Counted from the first letter of the stretch, positions 50,054 to 58,871 are shown. The stretch is DNA of 64,000 nt from JBQTHD01 sp052390275 (GCA_052390275.1 JBQTHD010000010.1:1-64000); one strand, 5' to 3'. Notes: generated by a model from the sequence alone, not told the origin. Numbers and translations: made by a program.

Positions 50054-50845
50054 TTGAACGGTTCCCCCCGCCCGCGTCCCGCCAGTCCCGAGGTCGTAGA
50101 GGAGGCTTTCGAGGTCCGGGCGGGATCCCGGCGGATCCCGGGGCTGATGTGGACCCCGGCCGACCCCCCGGGCCCGGTGCCCATGGTCCTGATCGGCCAC
50201 GGAGCCACCCGCCACAAGCGGATCGACTACGTGTTGGCGCTGGCCCGACGACTTGTGCGGCACCACGGTCTGGCCGCGGCCGCCATCGACGGCCCCGGCC
50301 ACGGCGATCGGCGTTCTGCTCCGGCCGACGAGGTCACTCTTTTCGGTGAGTTCCTGTCGGAGTGGTCACGGCCCGACACCGTCGACGACATGATCGCCGA
50401 CTGGCAGGCGGCGATGGCCCATCTGCTGACCCGCCCGGAGGTGGACCCAGCCGTCGTGGGCTACTGGGGTTTGTCCATGGGCACCATCTACGGAATTCCC
50501 CTGGCGGCGGCTGAGCCTTCCATCGCAGCGGCGGTGTTCGGCCTGATGGGTCTGGTCGGGCCCACCCGTGACCGCCTGGCTGTCGACGCTGGCCGACTCG
50601 GTTGCCCGGTGGCGTTCGTCACCCAGTGGGACGACACCCTGGTCCCCCGCCAGGAAAGCCTCGATCTGTTCGCCGCCATCGCATCGACCAACAAGCGTCT
50701 GCATGCCTACCCGGGCGACCATGCCCAGGTTCCGCCGGAGGAACTGGTCTTCTCCGCCGGCTTCCTTGCCGACCATCTCCATGCCCTCAGGGACGCAGCG
50801 AGGGCTGACGGCGAAGGACTCCGCTTCCCCGAAGTCGTCAGTTGA
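50054..50845 (+). CDS. Cytoplasmic alpha/beta hydrolase
   Basis: 263 residues from TTG 50054. MVLIGHGATRHKRIDYVLAL is the oxyanion strand-loop; YWGLSMGTIYGIPLA holds the nucleophile Ser in GLSMG; Asp is in TQWDDTLVPRQ and His in YPGDHAQVP. The fold is of the dienelactone-hydrolase/prolyl-oligopeptidase-like group. No signal peptide. Substrate unknown; there is no operon partner. Between its stop and 50968 there is no gene. Confidence 0.8.
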   Translation: MNGSPRPRPASPEVVEEAFEVRAGSRRIPGLMWTPADPPGPVPMVLIGHGATRHKRIDYVLALARRLVRHHGLAAAAIDGPGHGDRRSAPADEVTLFGEFLSEWSRPDTVDDMIADWQAAMAHLLTRPEVDPAVVGYWGLSMGTIYGIPLAAAEPSIAAAVFGLMGLVGPTRDRLAVDAGRLGCPVAFVTQWDDTLVPRQESLDLFAAIASTNKRLHAYPGDHAQVPPEELVFSAGFLADHLHALRDAARADGEGLRFPEVVS

Positions 50846-50968
50846 TAATGACGCCGACCCACCGGGACCAACCGTCAGGGAGTGGGTCGGGCCGTATGGA
50901 CTAGTACTAGTGCTCCGCCTCGCAAGCAACACTCGGCGAGACGCCTGTGGAACTTGCGGGGCGGTGCA

Positions 50969-51154
50969 CTAAGACCCTCGGGCCGGTGGGACCTCAATGG
51001 TCCCGTGGTGGGGACACTGGGCCCGGACCTGGGTGGGCATTATCACCACCCGAAGGCGGGTGCTGCAGACCGGGCACCTCCGCGGCGGATCGAGGGAGGA
51101 GCCACGGGGACCCGCCGCGGCTTCATTTCCGCCGGGTCCGCTGACTGTCGTCAT
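50969..51154 (-). CDS. bsaP: Biotin synthase auxiliary protein (BsaP-like)
   Basis: 61 residues from ATG 51154, two bases after the bioB stop. The C-terminal half RRCPVCSTRLRVVIMPTQVR followed by AQCPHHGTIE is the small Cys/His ribbon of the actinobacterial protein that supports BioB turnover in mycobacteria. It usually sits right after bioB, as here. The N-terminal ~25 residues are Gly/Ala-rich. Ligands are CPxC plus C-PHH, suited to an Fe-S or Zn site. Confidence 0.75.
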   Translation of the reverse strand: MTTVSGPGGNEAAAGPRGSSLDPPRRCPVCSTRLRVVIMPTQVRAQCPHHGTIEVPPARGS

Positions 51155-51156
51155 CT

Positions 51157-52155
51157 TCAGATGACGCTGGAGAGCGATCCGACGGGCATGGCCAGATCCG
51201 CCAGCATGGCCAGGTCCTCGGCCGGGGCCCGGCCCAGTGTGGTCAGGTAGTTGCCGACGATGAGGGCGTTGATACCCGAGGTGAGCCCAAGGGCCTGGAG
51301 TTGGCGCAGCGTCACCTCCCGGCCTCCGGCGTAGCGCAGGATCACCCCGGGCAGGGCCAGGCGGAACAGAGCGATCCAGCGGATGGCCTCCATGGGCGCC
51401 ATCAGCGGTCGGTGAGCCAGCGGCGTGCCGGGTCGGGGGTTGAGAAAGTTGACGGGGACCTCCGTCGGCGACAAGGCGGCCAACTGGCCCAGCAGTTCCA
51501 GACGCTGGGAATCGGTTTCGCCCAGGCCCAGGATGGCCCCGCAGCACAACTCCATTCCCACCTCGCCCACCAGCCGGCAGGTCTCCATGCGCTCCTCCCA
51601 GGTGTGGGTGGTGACCACCTGGTCGAAGAACGATCGGGCCGTCTCCAGGTTGTGGTTGTAGCGGTGCAGTCCGGCATCTGCCAGGCGGCGGGCCTGGTGA
51701 GGAGTGAGGATGCCCAGGCTGGCGGCCACGGCCAGGCCGGTGGCGGCATGGATCGCGCCGATGGCCTCCTCCACCCGGGCCAGGAGACGGTCGTCAGGCC
51801 CCCGAACGGCCACGACCATGCAGAACTCGCTGGCCCCCGCGGCCGCGCTCTGGCGGGCGGCTTCGAGCAGATCCTCGAGTGCCATCAACCCGAGGGGGGC
51901 CACCAGGGTGTTGAAATGCGAGGACTGGCTGCAGAACGAACAGTCCTCGCTGCAACCGCCGGTGCGGGCCGAAACGATTCCCTCCACCTCCACCGTCGGC
52001 CCGCACCAGGCCAGGCGCACCTGATGGGCCACCGCCGCCAGGTCCGCAGTCCGCTCCGCCGGCAGCGCAGCCAGTTCGGCCAGTTCCCCGGCACTCAGTG
52101 GGCGCCGCTCATCGATCAGTGCCGACTCGGCGGCTGCCAGGGCCCCTGGTCTCAC
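51157..52155 (-). CDS. bioB: Biotin synthase
   Basis: 332 residues from GTG 52155, overlapping the LarE-like stop by GTGA. The SAM-radical cluster is GGCSEDCSFCSQSSHF (Cys68, Cys72, Cys75). Other BioB positions are kept: EFCMVVAVRGP, HRYNHNLETARSFF, GMELCCGAILGLGE, and the Arg near the [2Fe-2S] site in ILRYAGGREVTL. It inserts sulfur into dethiobiotin using its auxiliary cluster as the sulfur source. No bioA/D/F genes lie in the window. Flanked by a LarE-like sulfur-transfer enzyme and BsaP. Confidence 0.95.
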   Translation of the reverse strand: MRPGALAAAESALIDERRPLSAGELAELAALPAERTADLAAVAHQVRLAWCGPTVEVEGIVSARTGGCSEDCSFCSQSSHFNTLVAPLGLMALEDLLEAARQSAAAGASEFCMVVAVRGPDDRLLARVEEAIGAIHAATGLAVAASLGILTPHQARRLADAGLHRYNHNLETARSFFDQVVTTHTWEERMETCRLVGEVGMELCCGAILGLGETDSQRLELLGQLAALSPTEVPVNFLNPRPGTPLAHRPLMAPMEAIRWIALFRLALPGVILRYAGGREVTLRQLQALGLTSGINALIVGNYLTTLGRAPAEDLAMLADLAMPVGSLSSVI

Positions 52156-53180
52156 GGGTGACGTCGCTGTCTGGGACCGGAGGTGGCGGTGGGATCTGTC
52201 GGGTCCGATCCGGGTCCCCCGCCCGCATCGGTCGGGTTCGGGGGCTGGGCCCCTGGGTACACCGAGGCCCGCCCGGGCGGTGGGTTGAGGCTTCCTGAGC
52301 GGAACCCCTCCAGGTCGAGGGTGACGAAGCGGTACCCGGCCTCTTTCACCGCGGCGATGACATCGCAGCGACGGCGCAGAACGTCATCCAGAGCGTCCGT
52401 ATCCACCTCGATCCGGGCCAGGTCGCCGTAATGGCGGACCCGAACCTGCCTGAAGCCCAGACCCCACAGGCCGGCCTCGGCCGCCTCCACCCGGCCGAGG
52501 GTGCCGAGAGTCACCGGGGTCCCGGTGGGGAGCCGGGAGGACAGGCAGGCCGCGGCCGGCCGGTCCCACGTGGACAGCCCCAGGTGGCGGCTGGTCTGGC
52601 GTACGGCTGCTTTGGTAAACCCGGCTTCGACCAGGGGGAACACCGCCCCCCGGGCCCCCGCTGCCTGCTGGCCCGGCCGGTGGTCGCCCAGATCGTCGAG
52701 GTTGACCCCCAGGATGACGACCGACCCGTCCTCGGTGGCCATTGGATCCAGCGCATCCATGAGCGCCTCCTTGCAGCGGGCGCAGCGGTCCACCCCGTTG
52801 GCCACGTAGGCCGGATCCGCCATCTCCGCGGTCTCCGCGACCATCCAGGAAAGCCCCCAGGCCCGGGCGAGGTTCTGGCAGTGATCCAGATCCCGGGCAG
52901 CCAGCGAGGGCGAGGTGGCGGTCACCGCCAGGACCCGGTCCGGACCCAGCTCATCCCGGGCCACCCAGGCCAAGAACGCGGAATCTGCCCCTCCGCTGAA
53001 GGCGACGAGAACCCGGCCCAGGCGCCGCAACCCATCCCGCAACCTGGCCAAGGCGGCAGCCTGCGCCGGATCGAGGCTGTCCGGCGCGCTGTGCCCCGAC
53101 GCTAGATCGCCCGGGACCAGATCCTCCGACGCGCGAAATGCCGAGGTCTGGGGGTCCGGCGCTCCGGGGTGCAATCGCAT
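52152..53180 (-). CDS. larE: LarE-like ATP-dependent sulfurtransferase
   Basis: 342 residues from ATG 53180; TACGGT ends 9 nt upstream. PP-loop motif GRVLVAFSGGADSAFLAWVA (ATP site), CHQNL-like HCQNLARAWGL, and the Cys-bearing RPAAACLSSRLPTGTPVT, equivalent to the LarE loop whose Cys is sacrificed as sulfur donor. CARCKEAL is another Cys pair. LarE adenylates and thiolates the nickel-pincer nucleotide, but no larB or larC is nearby. Its overlap with bioB suggests use in biotin synthesis instead, an inference. The last ~50 residues are Pro/Gly-rich. Confidence 0.8.
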   Translation of the reverse strand: MRLHPGAPDPQTSAFRASEDLVPGDLASGHSAPDSLDPAQAAALARLRDGLRRLGRVLVAFSGGADSAFLAWVARDELGPDRVLAVTATSPSLAARDLDHCQNLARAWGLSWMVAETAEMADPAYVANGVDRCARCKEALMDALDPMATEDGSVVILGVNLDDLGDHRPGQQAAGARGAVFPLVEAGFTKAAVRQTSRHLGLSTWDRPAAACLSSRLPTGTPVTLGTLGRVEAAEAGLWGLGFRQVRVRHYGDLARIEVDTDALDDVLRRRCDVIAAVKEAGYRFVTLDLEGFRSGSLNPPPGRASVYPGAQPPNPTDAGGGPGSDPTDPTATSGPRQRRHP

Positions 53181-53189
53181 GGCCTGGGA

Positions 53190-53225
53190 ACCGTAGGGGA
53201 TGGGGCGCAACAGCGCGAATACGGT
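53190..53225. promoter_or_regulatory. Divergent leaderless promoter region, larE / binding protein
   Basis: Minus-strand TACGGT (53190-53195) is 9 nt before larE ATG 53180. Plus-strand TACGGT (53220-53225) is 9 nt before GTG 53235. The identical hexamers 24 nt apart define both starts. Confidence 0.5.
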
Positions 53226-53234
53226 GGCGAACCC

Positions 53235-54752
53235 GTGGCCTGCCCTGTCCTCGCTCGCCCGCCCGGGAAACCTGGCTCCCATCGCGCCGCCCGCCGCCGG
53301 TCGGCTGCGTTGCCCCTCCTGGGTCTGGTGGCGTTGTTGTCGGCCGCCTGCTCTCGCGCCGCTGGCCCGGTTGGGGTGGTTCCGACCGCCCAACCGCCCC
53401 GGCGGGTGGTGAAGCTGGCCGTCCTCGGTCCGCTGGAGGGGGGGCTGGGACCGCTGGGGCTGGGGATTCGCAACTCGGTGGATCTGGCGGTCCGGATGGC
53501 CAACGACGCCAAGACCATCCGGGGGTGGCGGCTGGAGTTGGCGCCGGCCGGCGATGGCCAGACGGCCGCCGAAGCCTCGGCGGCGGCCGACCGTCTGGCC
53601 GCCGATCCGGCGGTACTGGCCGTGGTGGTGGCCGGACTCGGGGAAGGCAGCAGCGGCGAACTGAGCGCCACGCTGGCCTCGGCCGGGCTCGTAGAGGTGT
53701 CGGTGGCGGCCACCGACGCCGGTCCCGGGCCGGCGGTAGTCCGATCGGCTCCGGAACCTCCCGCTCAGTTGACATCCGCAGCCGAGGCCCCGACGGCAGC
53801 CCCCCGGCCCGAAGGCGCAGCCTCGAGATCGGGCCCCCAGCCCAAAGGGGAGGGTTCCAGGACGGCCTCTGCGTCTGTGTCCGGCCGAGCGGAGCCGGGC
53901 AGCGGGTCGGGTCCCGATGCAACCGTTGGGGGCGGGATGTCCCGTGGGCCGGGGGGGGCCAACCGCTTTCGGCTCGCGGCCACGGCGCAGGATCAGGGAC
54001 TGTTCCTGGCCGGGCTGGTGGCCGATCTCGGCCGCCGGAGAGCGGCGTTGATCAGGGGTGACGCTGGCGAGGGGGAGGCCCGGGCCCGGGGCTTCGCGGA
54101 CGGCTTCGTGAGCACTGGGGCCGAGGTCGTGGCCATCGACCACCGGGCCAGCCCTGCCCAGCAGACCATCGTCGACCTGGCCGGGCAGGTGGCCACCGCC
54201 GGGGTTGACGTCGTGGTGGCCACCGGATCGGCAGCCACTGGGGCGTTGGTGTCGGCCGAGTTGAAGCGGGCCGGCCTGGCCACCTCCGTGGTCCGGGCCC
54301 ACCCCCTCGACGACCTCCCGTCGGGGACCGCCGGCCCCGGCCCCGACATCATCTACTCCCCAAGTCTCGATGCCGCCGCCCTGGCCCGCGCTACCCGTGA
54401 TCCGGGACCGGGGAGGTTTGCCGCCGACTATCTGGCGGCCGGGTACCGGGATCCGGCCGGCCTCTTTGGCCCTTTGGCCTTCGATGCTGCCAACGTGGCC
54501 ATTGCGGCATTGTCCCGGGCTTTGAACGGTCAGGATCAACTGACCGCAACCGACCGGGGCGAGGTGGGCGCGGCGGTCGCCGACACCGAGATGCGAGGGG
54601 TGACCGGGATGGTCAGCTTCGACCCGCTGGGCACCCGAGTCAACCCGCTGATGGTGGCAGTGGCCGGCGCTACCAGCGGCGGCGGCCTCAACCCGTCCGC
54701 CCCCGGCCCCGCCCGGGTCGTCGGCCTTTCCGGTCTGGAACCCATCGGCTGA
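53235..54752 (+). CDS. Periplasmic-binding-protein-like lipoprotein (branched-chain amino acid type)
   Basis: 505 residues from GTG 53235, supported by a -10 hexamer 9 nt upstream. Lipoprotein signal: ALPLLGLVALLSAAC. The two-lobe type I PBP fold is visible: KLAVLGPLEGGLGPLGLGIR, ASAAADRLAADPAVLAVVVA, and the second lobe DLGRRRAALIRGDAGEGEAR and GVDVVVATGSAATGA. A Pro/Ser/Gly insert (~185-235) sits between the lobes. It probably binds a small amino-acid-like ligand; the liv genes converge just after it, so it may serve as a second receptor. Confidence 0.75.
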   Translation: MACPVLARPPGKPGSHRAARRRSAALPLLGLVALLSAACSRAAGPVGVVPTAQPPRRVVKLAVLGPLEGGLGPLGLGIRNSVDLAVRMANDAKTIRGWRLELAPAGDGQTAAEASAAADRLAADPAVLAVVVAGLGEGSSGELSATLASAGLVEVSVAATDAGPGPAVVRSAPEPPAQLTSAAEAPTAAPRPEGAASRSGPQPKGEGSRTASASVSGRAEPGSGSGPDATVGGGMSRGPGGANRFRLAATAQDQGLFLAGLVADLGRRRAALIRGDAGEGEARARGFADGFVSTGAEVVAIDHRASPAQQTIVDLAGQVATAGVDVVVATGSAATGALVSAELKRAGLATSVVRAHPLDDLPSGTAGPGPDIIYSPSLDAAALARATRDPGPGRFAADYLAAGYRDPAGLFGPLAFDAANVAIAALSRALNGQDQLTATDRGEVGAAVADTEMRGVTGMVSFDPLGTRVNPLMVAVAGATSGGGLNPSAPGPARVVGLSGLEPIG

Positions 54753-54839
54753 AGCCCCGGCGTGGCCTACGGTGTCGCCGCTGTTTGGTTCTCGAGGTCT
54801 GGTTGTCGTCGTCGGAGGATCCCGAAGCCTCTTGACCCC

Positions 54840-55781
54840 TCAGGCAGTCTCACTCGGCATGGTTGGGTGTCGGCGGCGCAGGGGGCCAGAGCCGGCCGCC
54901 ACCCCCAGGTAGGCCGCCCTGAGTCGATCATCCGCGGCCAGTTCGCCCGACGGACCCGACGCCACCACCTCGCCCACCTCCAGGACGTAGGCCCGGGAGC
55001 ACCTTTCCAGGGCGGCCATGGCGTTCTGTTCCACCAGCAGAACAGCGGTGCCCCGGGAGTTGACGTCCACCAGGGCGTCGAGGATGGCGGTCACCAGGCG
55101 GGGGGCCAGGCCCATCGACGGCTCGTCGGCCAGCAGTAGCCGGGGCCGGGCCATCAGCGCCCGGCCCACGGCCAGCATCTGTTGCTCCCCGCCCGAGAGT
55201 GTCCCGCCCGCCTGCTTGAATCGCTCGGCCAATCGGGGGAACAGGGCCAGGACCTCAGCCAGGTCGGCGGCCACCTCGGCCCGCTGTCGGCGGGACCTGA
55301 GGTAGGCCCCCATCTCCAGGTTCTCCATCACGCTCAGCCCCGGGAAGATTCGCCGACCTTCGGGGACGTGAGCGATTCCGGCCTTGACCCGCGCCCCCAC
55401 CGAGGCCCGGGAGAGATCGACGCTTCCCAGGTGCCCGCCCAGGCGTATGGTGCCGCCAGCCAGGGGGAGTAACCCGGAGATGGCGCTCAACATGGTCGTC
55501 TTCCCGGCGCCGTTGGCCCCGATCAGGGCCACCATTTCGCCCTGTCCCACCTCGAGTGACACGTGGCGCAGGGCCCGGACCGGGCCGTAGTCCACCACGA
55601 TGTCGACCACCTCCAGCAGGGGGGGCGCCACCCCGCCGGCAGGCAGACCGCCCGGGGGGGCGACCCGCGAATCCCGACCCGGGCTGGGAGCCGATGTTCC
55701 CGGCCCGCCCGGCGATGTTCCCGGCCCGCCCGGCGATGGTCCCGGCCCCGGAACCCCCGACGCAGACCCGTTGGCCTCCAC
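54840..55781 (-). CDS. livF: Branched-chain amino acid ABC transporter ATPase (LivF)
   Basis: 313 residues. The ATPase starts at ~60: LEVVDIVVDYGPVRALRHVS, Walker A GANGAGKTT, LivF-type QAGGTLSGGEQQMLAVGRAL, Walker B LLLADEPSMGLAP and switch LLVEQNAMAALERC. Before it lies a 55-residue Gly/Pro/Ser leader with 18-nt DNA repeats (SPGGPGT twice). With LivH and the fused LivM-LivG it powers uptake of branched-chain amino acids or similar compounds. It ends the minus-strand liv operon, overlapping nothing downstream. Confidence 0.9.
   Translation of the reverse strand: MEANGSASGVPGPGPSPGGPGTSPGGPGTSAPSPGRDSRVAPPGGLPAGGVAPPLLEVVDIVVDYGPVRALRHVSLEVGQGEMVALIGANGAGKTTMLSAISGLLPLAGGTIRLGGHLGSVDLSRASVGARVKAGIAHVPEGRRIFPGLSVMENLEMGAYLRSRRQRAEVAADLAEVLALFPRLAERFKQAGGTLSGGEQQMLAVGRALMARPRLLLADEPSMGLAPRLVTAILDALVDVNSRGTAVLLVEQNAMAALERCSRAYVLEVGEVVASGPSGELAADDRLRAAYLGVAAGSGPLRRRHPTMPSETA
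55692..55756 (-). repeat. 18-nt repeats in the livF leader
   Basis: Three tandem units (GGCCCGCCCGGCGATGTT type on the plus strand) encoding the PGGPGTS leader of LivF. In frame, outside the ATPase domain. Confidence 0.6.
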
Positions 55782-55784
55782 CGG

Positions 55785-57746
55785 TCAGGCCACCCCCAGA
55801 TAGGCGGCCAGCACCTTGGGGTCCGACTGAACCTCCGCCGGGGACCCCTGGGCGATGACCCGACCGAAGTCCAAGACCACCACCCGGTCACACACCCCCA
55901 TGACCACTGCCATGTCGTGATCGATGAGGACCACGGCCAACCCCTGCCCCCGCAGGGAGGCCACCAGGTCGACCAATGTGTCTTTCTCCTGCCGGGTCAT
56001 TCCCGCCGCGGGCTCGTCGAGCAGCAGCAGTCGGGGATCGGTGGCCAGGGCCCGGGCGATCTCGAGCCGGCGCTGGTCCCCGTAGGCCAGAGCCCCCGGA
56101 CGCTCGGCCGCCCGGTGGCTCAGCCCCACGGCGGCCAGGGCCGCGCCGGCGCGGGCAACGGCGGCCCGCTCGGCCCGGCGAGCCGAACCCGTGCCCCCCA
56201 GGGCGGAGGCGACTCCCGGACGCAGCCGGGCGTCGGCCGCCACCGTCACGTTCTCCAGAACCGACATCTCTGCGAACAGGCGGATGTTCTGGAAAGTTCG
56301 GGCGGATCCGGCCGCAACGGCATGATGGGCGGGGCGGCCCAGCACCGAACGGCCGCCTATTGCGATGGTTCCCGACCCGGGCTGGCACAGCCCGCTGACG
56401 CAGTTGAACAGGGTGGTTTTGCCCGCACCGTTGGGCCCGATCACGCCCAGGATCTCGCCGGGGGCGACGGTCAGGTCCACCCCGTCGAGGGCCACCACCC
56501 CGCCAAAGGCCACCCCGAGGCCGCGCACCTCCAGCACCGGCCGGCCCGCAACGGTTGCGGCCCGCCCGGGATCGGCGTCGCATGCAGCGGGCGAACCCAA
56601 TCGGATCGAAGACGAGCCCGGGTCTGGGCGGGCTGTTTGTTCGGTCGCAATTTCGGCCGCCGTGGGCAGGCTGGGGCCCCGCCGGTGCGGCGAGACCAGG
56701 CCCCGGGGCCGCACGATCATGATGGCCACCAGGGCCAGGCCGAAGAGCAGAACCCGGTACTCGGTGATGTCGCTGGCCCGAGCGCCCAGGACGGCGTTGA
56801 GGAAGCGGGTGATGGCCTCCCCGGCGGCGGCCTCCCGCAGGTACTCGGGCAGAAAGGCGACGGCCACCGCCCCCAGTGCCGCCCCGGCCACCGATCCCAA
56901 TCCACCCAGAACCACGCATGCCAAGACGGTGAAGGAGAAGAACAGGGGGAAGTTGTCCGGGCTGATGAAGCTGACCCGGCCGGCGTAGATCCAGCCTCCC
57001 AACCCGCCCGTCCCCGCTCCGATAGCGAACGCCCACAGCTTGAAGCGAAAGGTGGGGACGCCCATGGCCTCGGCCGCCACCTCGTCGTCGCGCAGGGCGG
57101 CCCAGGCCCGGCCCACCGCCGATCGATCCAGGCGCCAGAGCCCCAGAGCCACCACCGCCACGGCGGCCAGGGTCAACAGGTAGTAGGGGTAGGGGGCCAG
57201 GGCGAACCCGCCGGAGGGGTGAGGGATGCCGGTGATCCCTCGGGCCTCACCCAAAAAAGCCGAGTTCTGGGCCACCAGGCGGGCGATCTCCCCCGCTCCC
57301 AGGGTGACGATGGCCAGGTAGTCGCCCCGCAACCGCAAGGTGGGGGCGCCGAGGGCCACCCCGGCGGCCGCAGCCACAGCCACGGCGAGAGGAAGCGCCT
57401 CCCAGGCCGACCACCCGGCCCCCGTGGTCAACTTGGCGGTGGTGTAGGCGCCGACGGCATAGAAGGCGACGTAGCCCAGGTCGAGCAGGCCGGCCAGCCC
57501 GACCACCACATGAAGGCCAATGGCCAGGAGAACGTAGATGGCGACCGGGAAGAACAGGACCCCCTGCCACGATGGGTCCAGCAACCCGGGCAGACCGGCG
57601 GCCAGGGCCAGGCACGCGCCCCCGGCCGCCCACCGGCGGGCCGGGGTGTTCAGCCGAGCCTCCAACCTCGCTCGGGCACGATCGGTCGACCCCCGGGCAC
57701 CACCAGGGCGACCCCGGGCACCACCAGGGCGACCCGGGCCCTTCAT
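55785..57746 (-). CDS. Fused LivM permease - LivG ATPase
   Basis: 653 residues from ATG 57746. Residues ~30-340 are a LivM-type permease (LLDPSWQGVLFFPVAIYVLL, GLAGLLDLGYVAFYAVGAYT, PTLRLRGDYLAIVTLGAGEI, and the EAA-like loop GRAWAALRDDEVAAEAMGV). After a Pro/Ser linker (~345-400) a complete LivG-type ATPase follows: VRGLGVAFGGVVALDGVDLT, Walker A GPNGAGKTT, ALAYGDQRRLEIARAL (signature), LLLDEPAAGMTRQEKD. No stop or shift separates the two, so this is a genuine gene fusion. The N-terminus has GRPGGAR repeats. It completes the liv importer with LivH and LivF. Confidence 0.9.
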   Translation of the reverse strand: MKGPGRPGGARGRPGGARGSTDRARARLEARLNTPARRWAAGGACLALAAGLPGLLDPSWQGVLFFPVAIYVLLAIGLHVVVGLAGLLDLGYVAFYAVGAYTTAKLTTGAGWSAWEALPLAVAVAAAAGVALGAPTLRLRGDYLAIVTLGAGEIARLVAQNSAFLGEARGITGIPHPSGGFALAPYPYYLLTLAAVAVVALGLWRLDRSAVGRAWAALRDDEVAAEAMGVPTFRFKLWAFAIGAGTGGLGGWIYAGRVSFISPDNFPLFFSFTVLACVVLGGLGSVAGAALGAVAVAFLPEYLREAAAGEAITRFLNAVLGARASDITEYRVLLFGLALVAIMIVRPRGLVSPHRRGPSLPTAAEIATEQTARPDPGSSSIRLGSPAACDADPGRAATVAGRPVLEVRGLGVAFGGVVALDGVDLTVAPGEILGVIGPNGAGKTTLFNCVSGLCQPGSGTIAIGGRSVLGRPAHHAVAAGSARTFQNIRLFAEMSVLENVTVAADARLRPGVASALGGTGSARRAERAAVARAGAALAAVGLSHRAAERPGALAYGDQRRLEIARALATDPRLLLLDEPAAGMTRQEKDTLVDLVASLRGQGLAVVLIDHDMAVVMGVCDRVVVLDFGRVIAQGSPAEVQSDPKVLAAYLGVA

Positions 57747-57798
57747 TGGTCGGCTCTGGCCACCGCTGGGTTCGCCGGCGGGCGTCGCCGCCCGGGGC

Positions 57799-58755
57799 TC
57801 AGGCACGGGCTCGCCCCAGGCTCTCGCCCAACAGGCCGGTGGGACGGACCATGAGTACGGCCACCAGAACCACGAAGGCGAAGACGTCCTTCCATTCGCC
57901 ACCCAGAACAGTGGCCCCGAGATTCTCCAGAAGACCCAGCAGCAAACCACCCAATAACGCCCCCCGTACGTTACCTATTCCGCCTAGAACGGCTGCAGTG
58001 AACGCCTTTATACCTGGGAGGAAGCCGATGTTGTAGCGGGCAGATTCGAAGAAAAGCCCGAAAAGCACTCCTGCACCGCCCGCCAGTAGGCCCCCGATGA
58101 GGAACGTGGCGGTTACCACCTTGTCCACGTCCACCCCCATCAACCTGGCGGTCTGAGGATCTTGGGCACTGGCCCGGATGCCCCGCCCAAGGCGACTGCG
58201 ACGGATAAGTTGATCCAGGGCCACCATCAGGACGATGGCGGAGACGAAGACCAGAAGCTTGTCGCTGCGGACTCCCGCCCCAAAGATGCTGAAGACGTCC
58301 TCCTTGGCCATTACCCGGGGGAATCCCAGTTGGTTACGCCCGTAGCGCAGGGCGAAGATCTCCTGCACCGCCAGGGATACGCCGATGGCAGTGATCAGAA
58401 AAGCCAGGCGGGGAGCACCCCGCCGCCGCAGGGGTCGGTAGGCGATGCGCTCCATGGTCACCGCAGTGACCCCGGCCACCGCCATGGCGAACAGGGCGGC
58501 CCCGGCCAGGGTTCCCACCAGGGCCAGTCCCATCCGCGGGGGATCGGCGGCATCGACCCCCAGGGCATGCAGACCGAACAGGCTGGCAAAAACCCCCACC
58601 ATGAATATCTCAGAATGAGCAAAATTGATCAGGCGTAACACCCCATAAACTAAGGTGTACCCTAGGGCTATCAGTGCATAAATAGATCCCAGTGTCAGGC
58701 CGTCAATAGCCTGCGCCCAGAACTGATCAGTCAGGCAGGAAAAGCAAAGGTCCAT
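57799..58755 (-). CDS. livH: Branched-chain amino acid ABC transporter permease (LivH)
   Basis: 318 residues from ATG 58755. The N-terminal LTLGSIYALIALGYTLVYGV and LRLINFAHSEIFMVG are LivH signatures; the EAA loop is LGRGIRASAQDPQTARLMGV. The DNA of the first ~50 codons (58600-58745) and of 57950-58040 is markedly less GC-rich than its surroundings, with codons such as AAA, ATT and TTA, rare in the neighbouring genes. This may reflect translation tuning at the start, or gene conversion. Between livH and the binding protein lies a strong hairpin. Confidence 0.92.
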   Translation of the reverse strand: MDLCFSCLTDQFWAQAIDGLTLGSIYALIALGYTLVYGVLRLINFAHSEIFMVGVFASLFGLHALGVDAADPPRMGLALVGTLAGAALFAMAVAGVTAVTMERIAYRPLRRRGAPRLAFLITAIGVSLAVQEIFALRYGRNQLGFPRVMAKEDVFSIFGAGVRSDKLLVFVSAIVLMVALDQLIRRSRLGRGIRASAQDPQTARLMGVDVDKVVTATFLIGGLLAGGAGVLFGLFFESARYNIGFLPGIKAFTAAVLGGIGNVRGALLGGLLLGLLENLGATVLGGEWKDVFAFVVLVAVLMVRPTGLLGESLGRARA

Positions 58756-58871
58756 TCTCGGCTACCGGCTGGGGCCGGCACCGAGCCGGATTTCCACTGC
58801 GAAGCGGGGAAAGAGTCTGACGCTGGGACCACGATCGGGGGCCTCGCCGGTCGAACAGGCATCGCCGCGAT

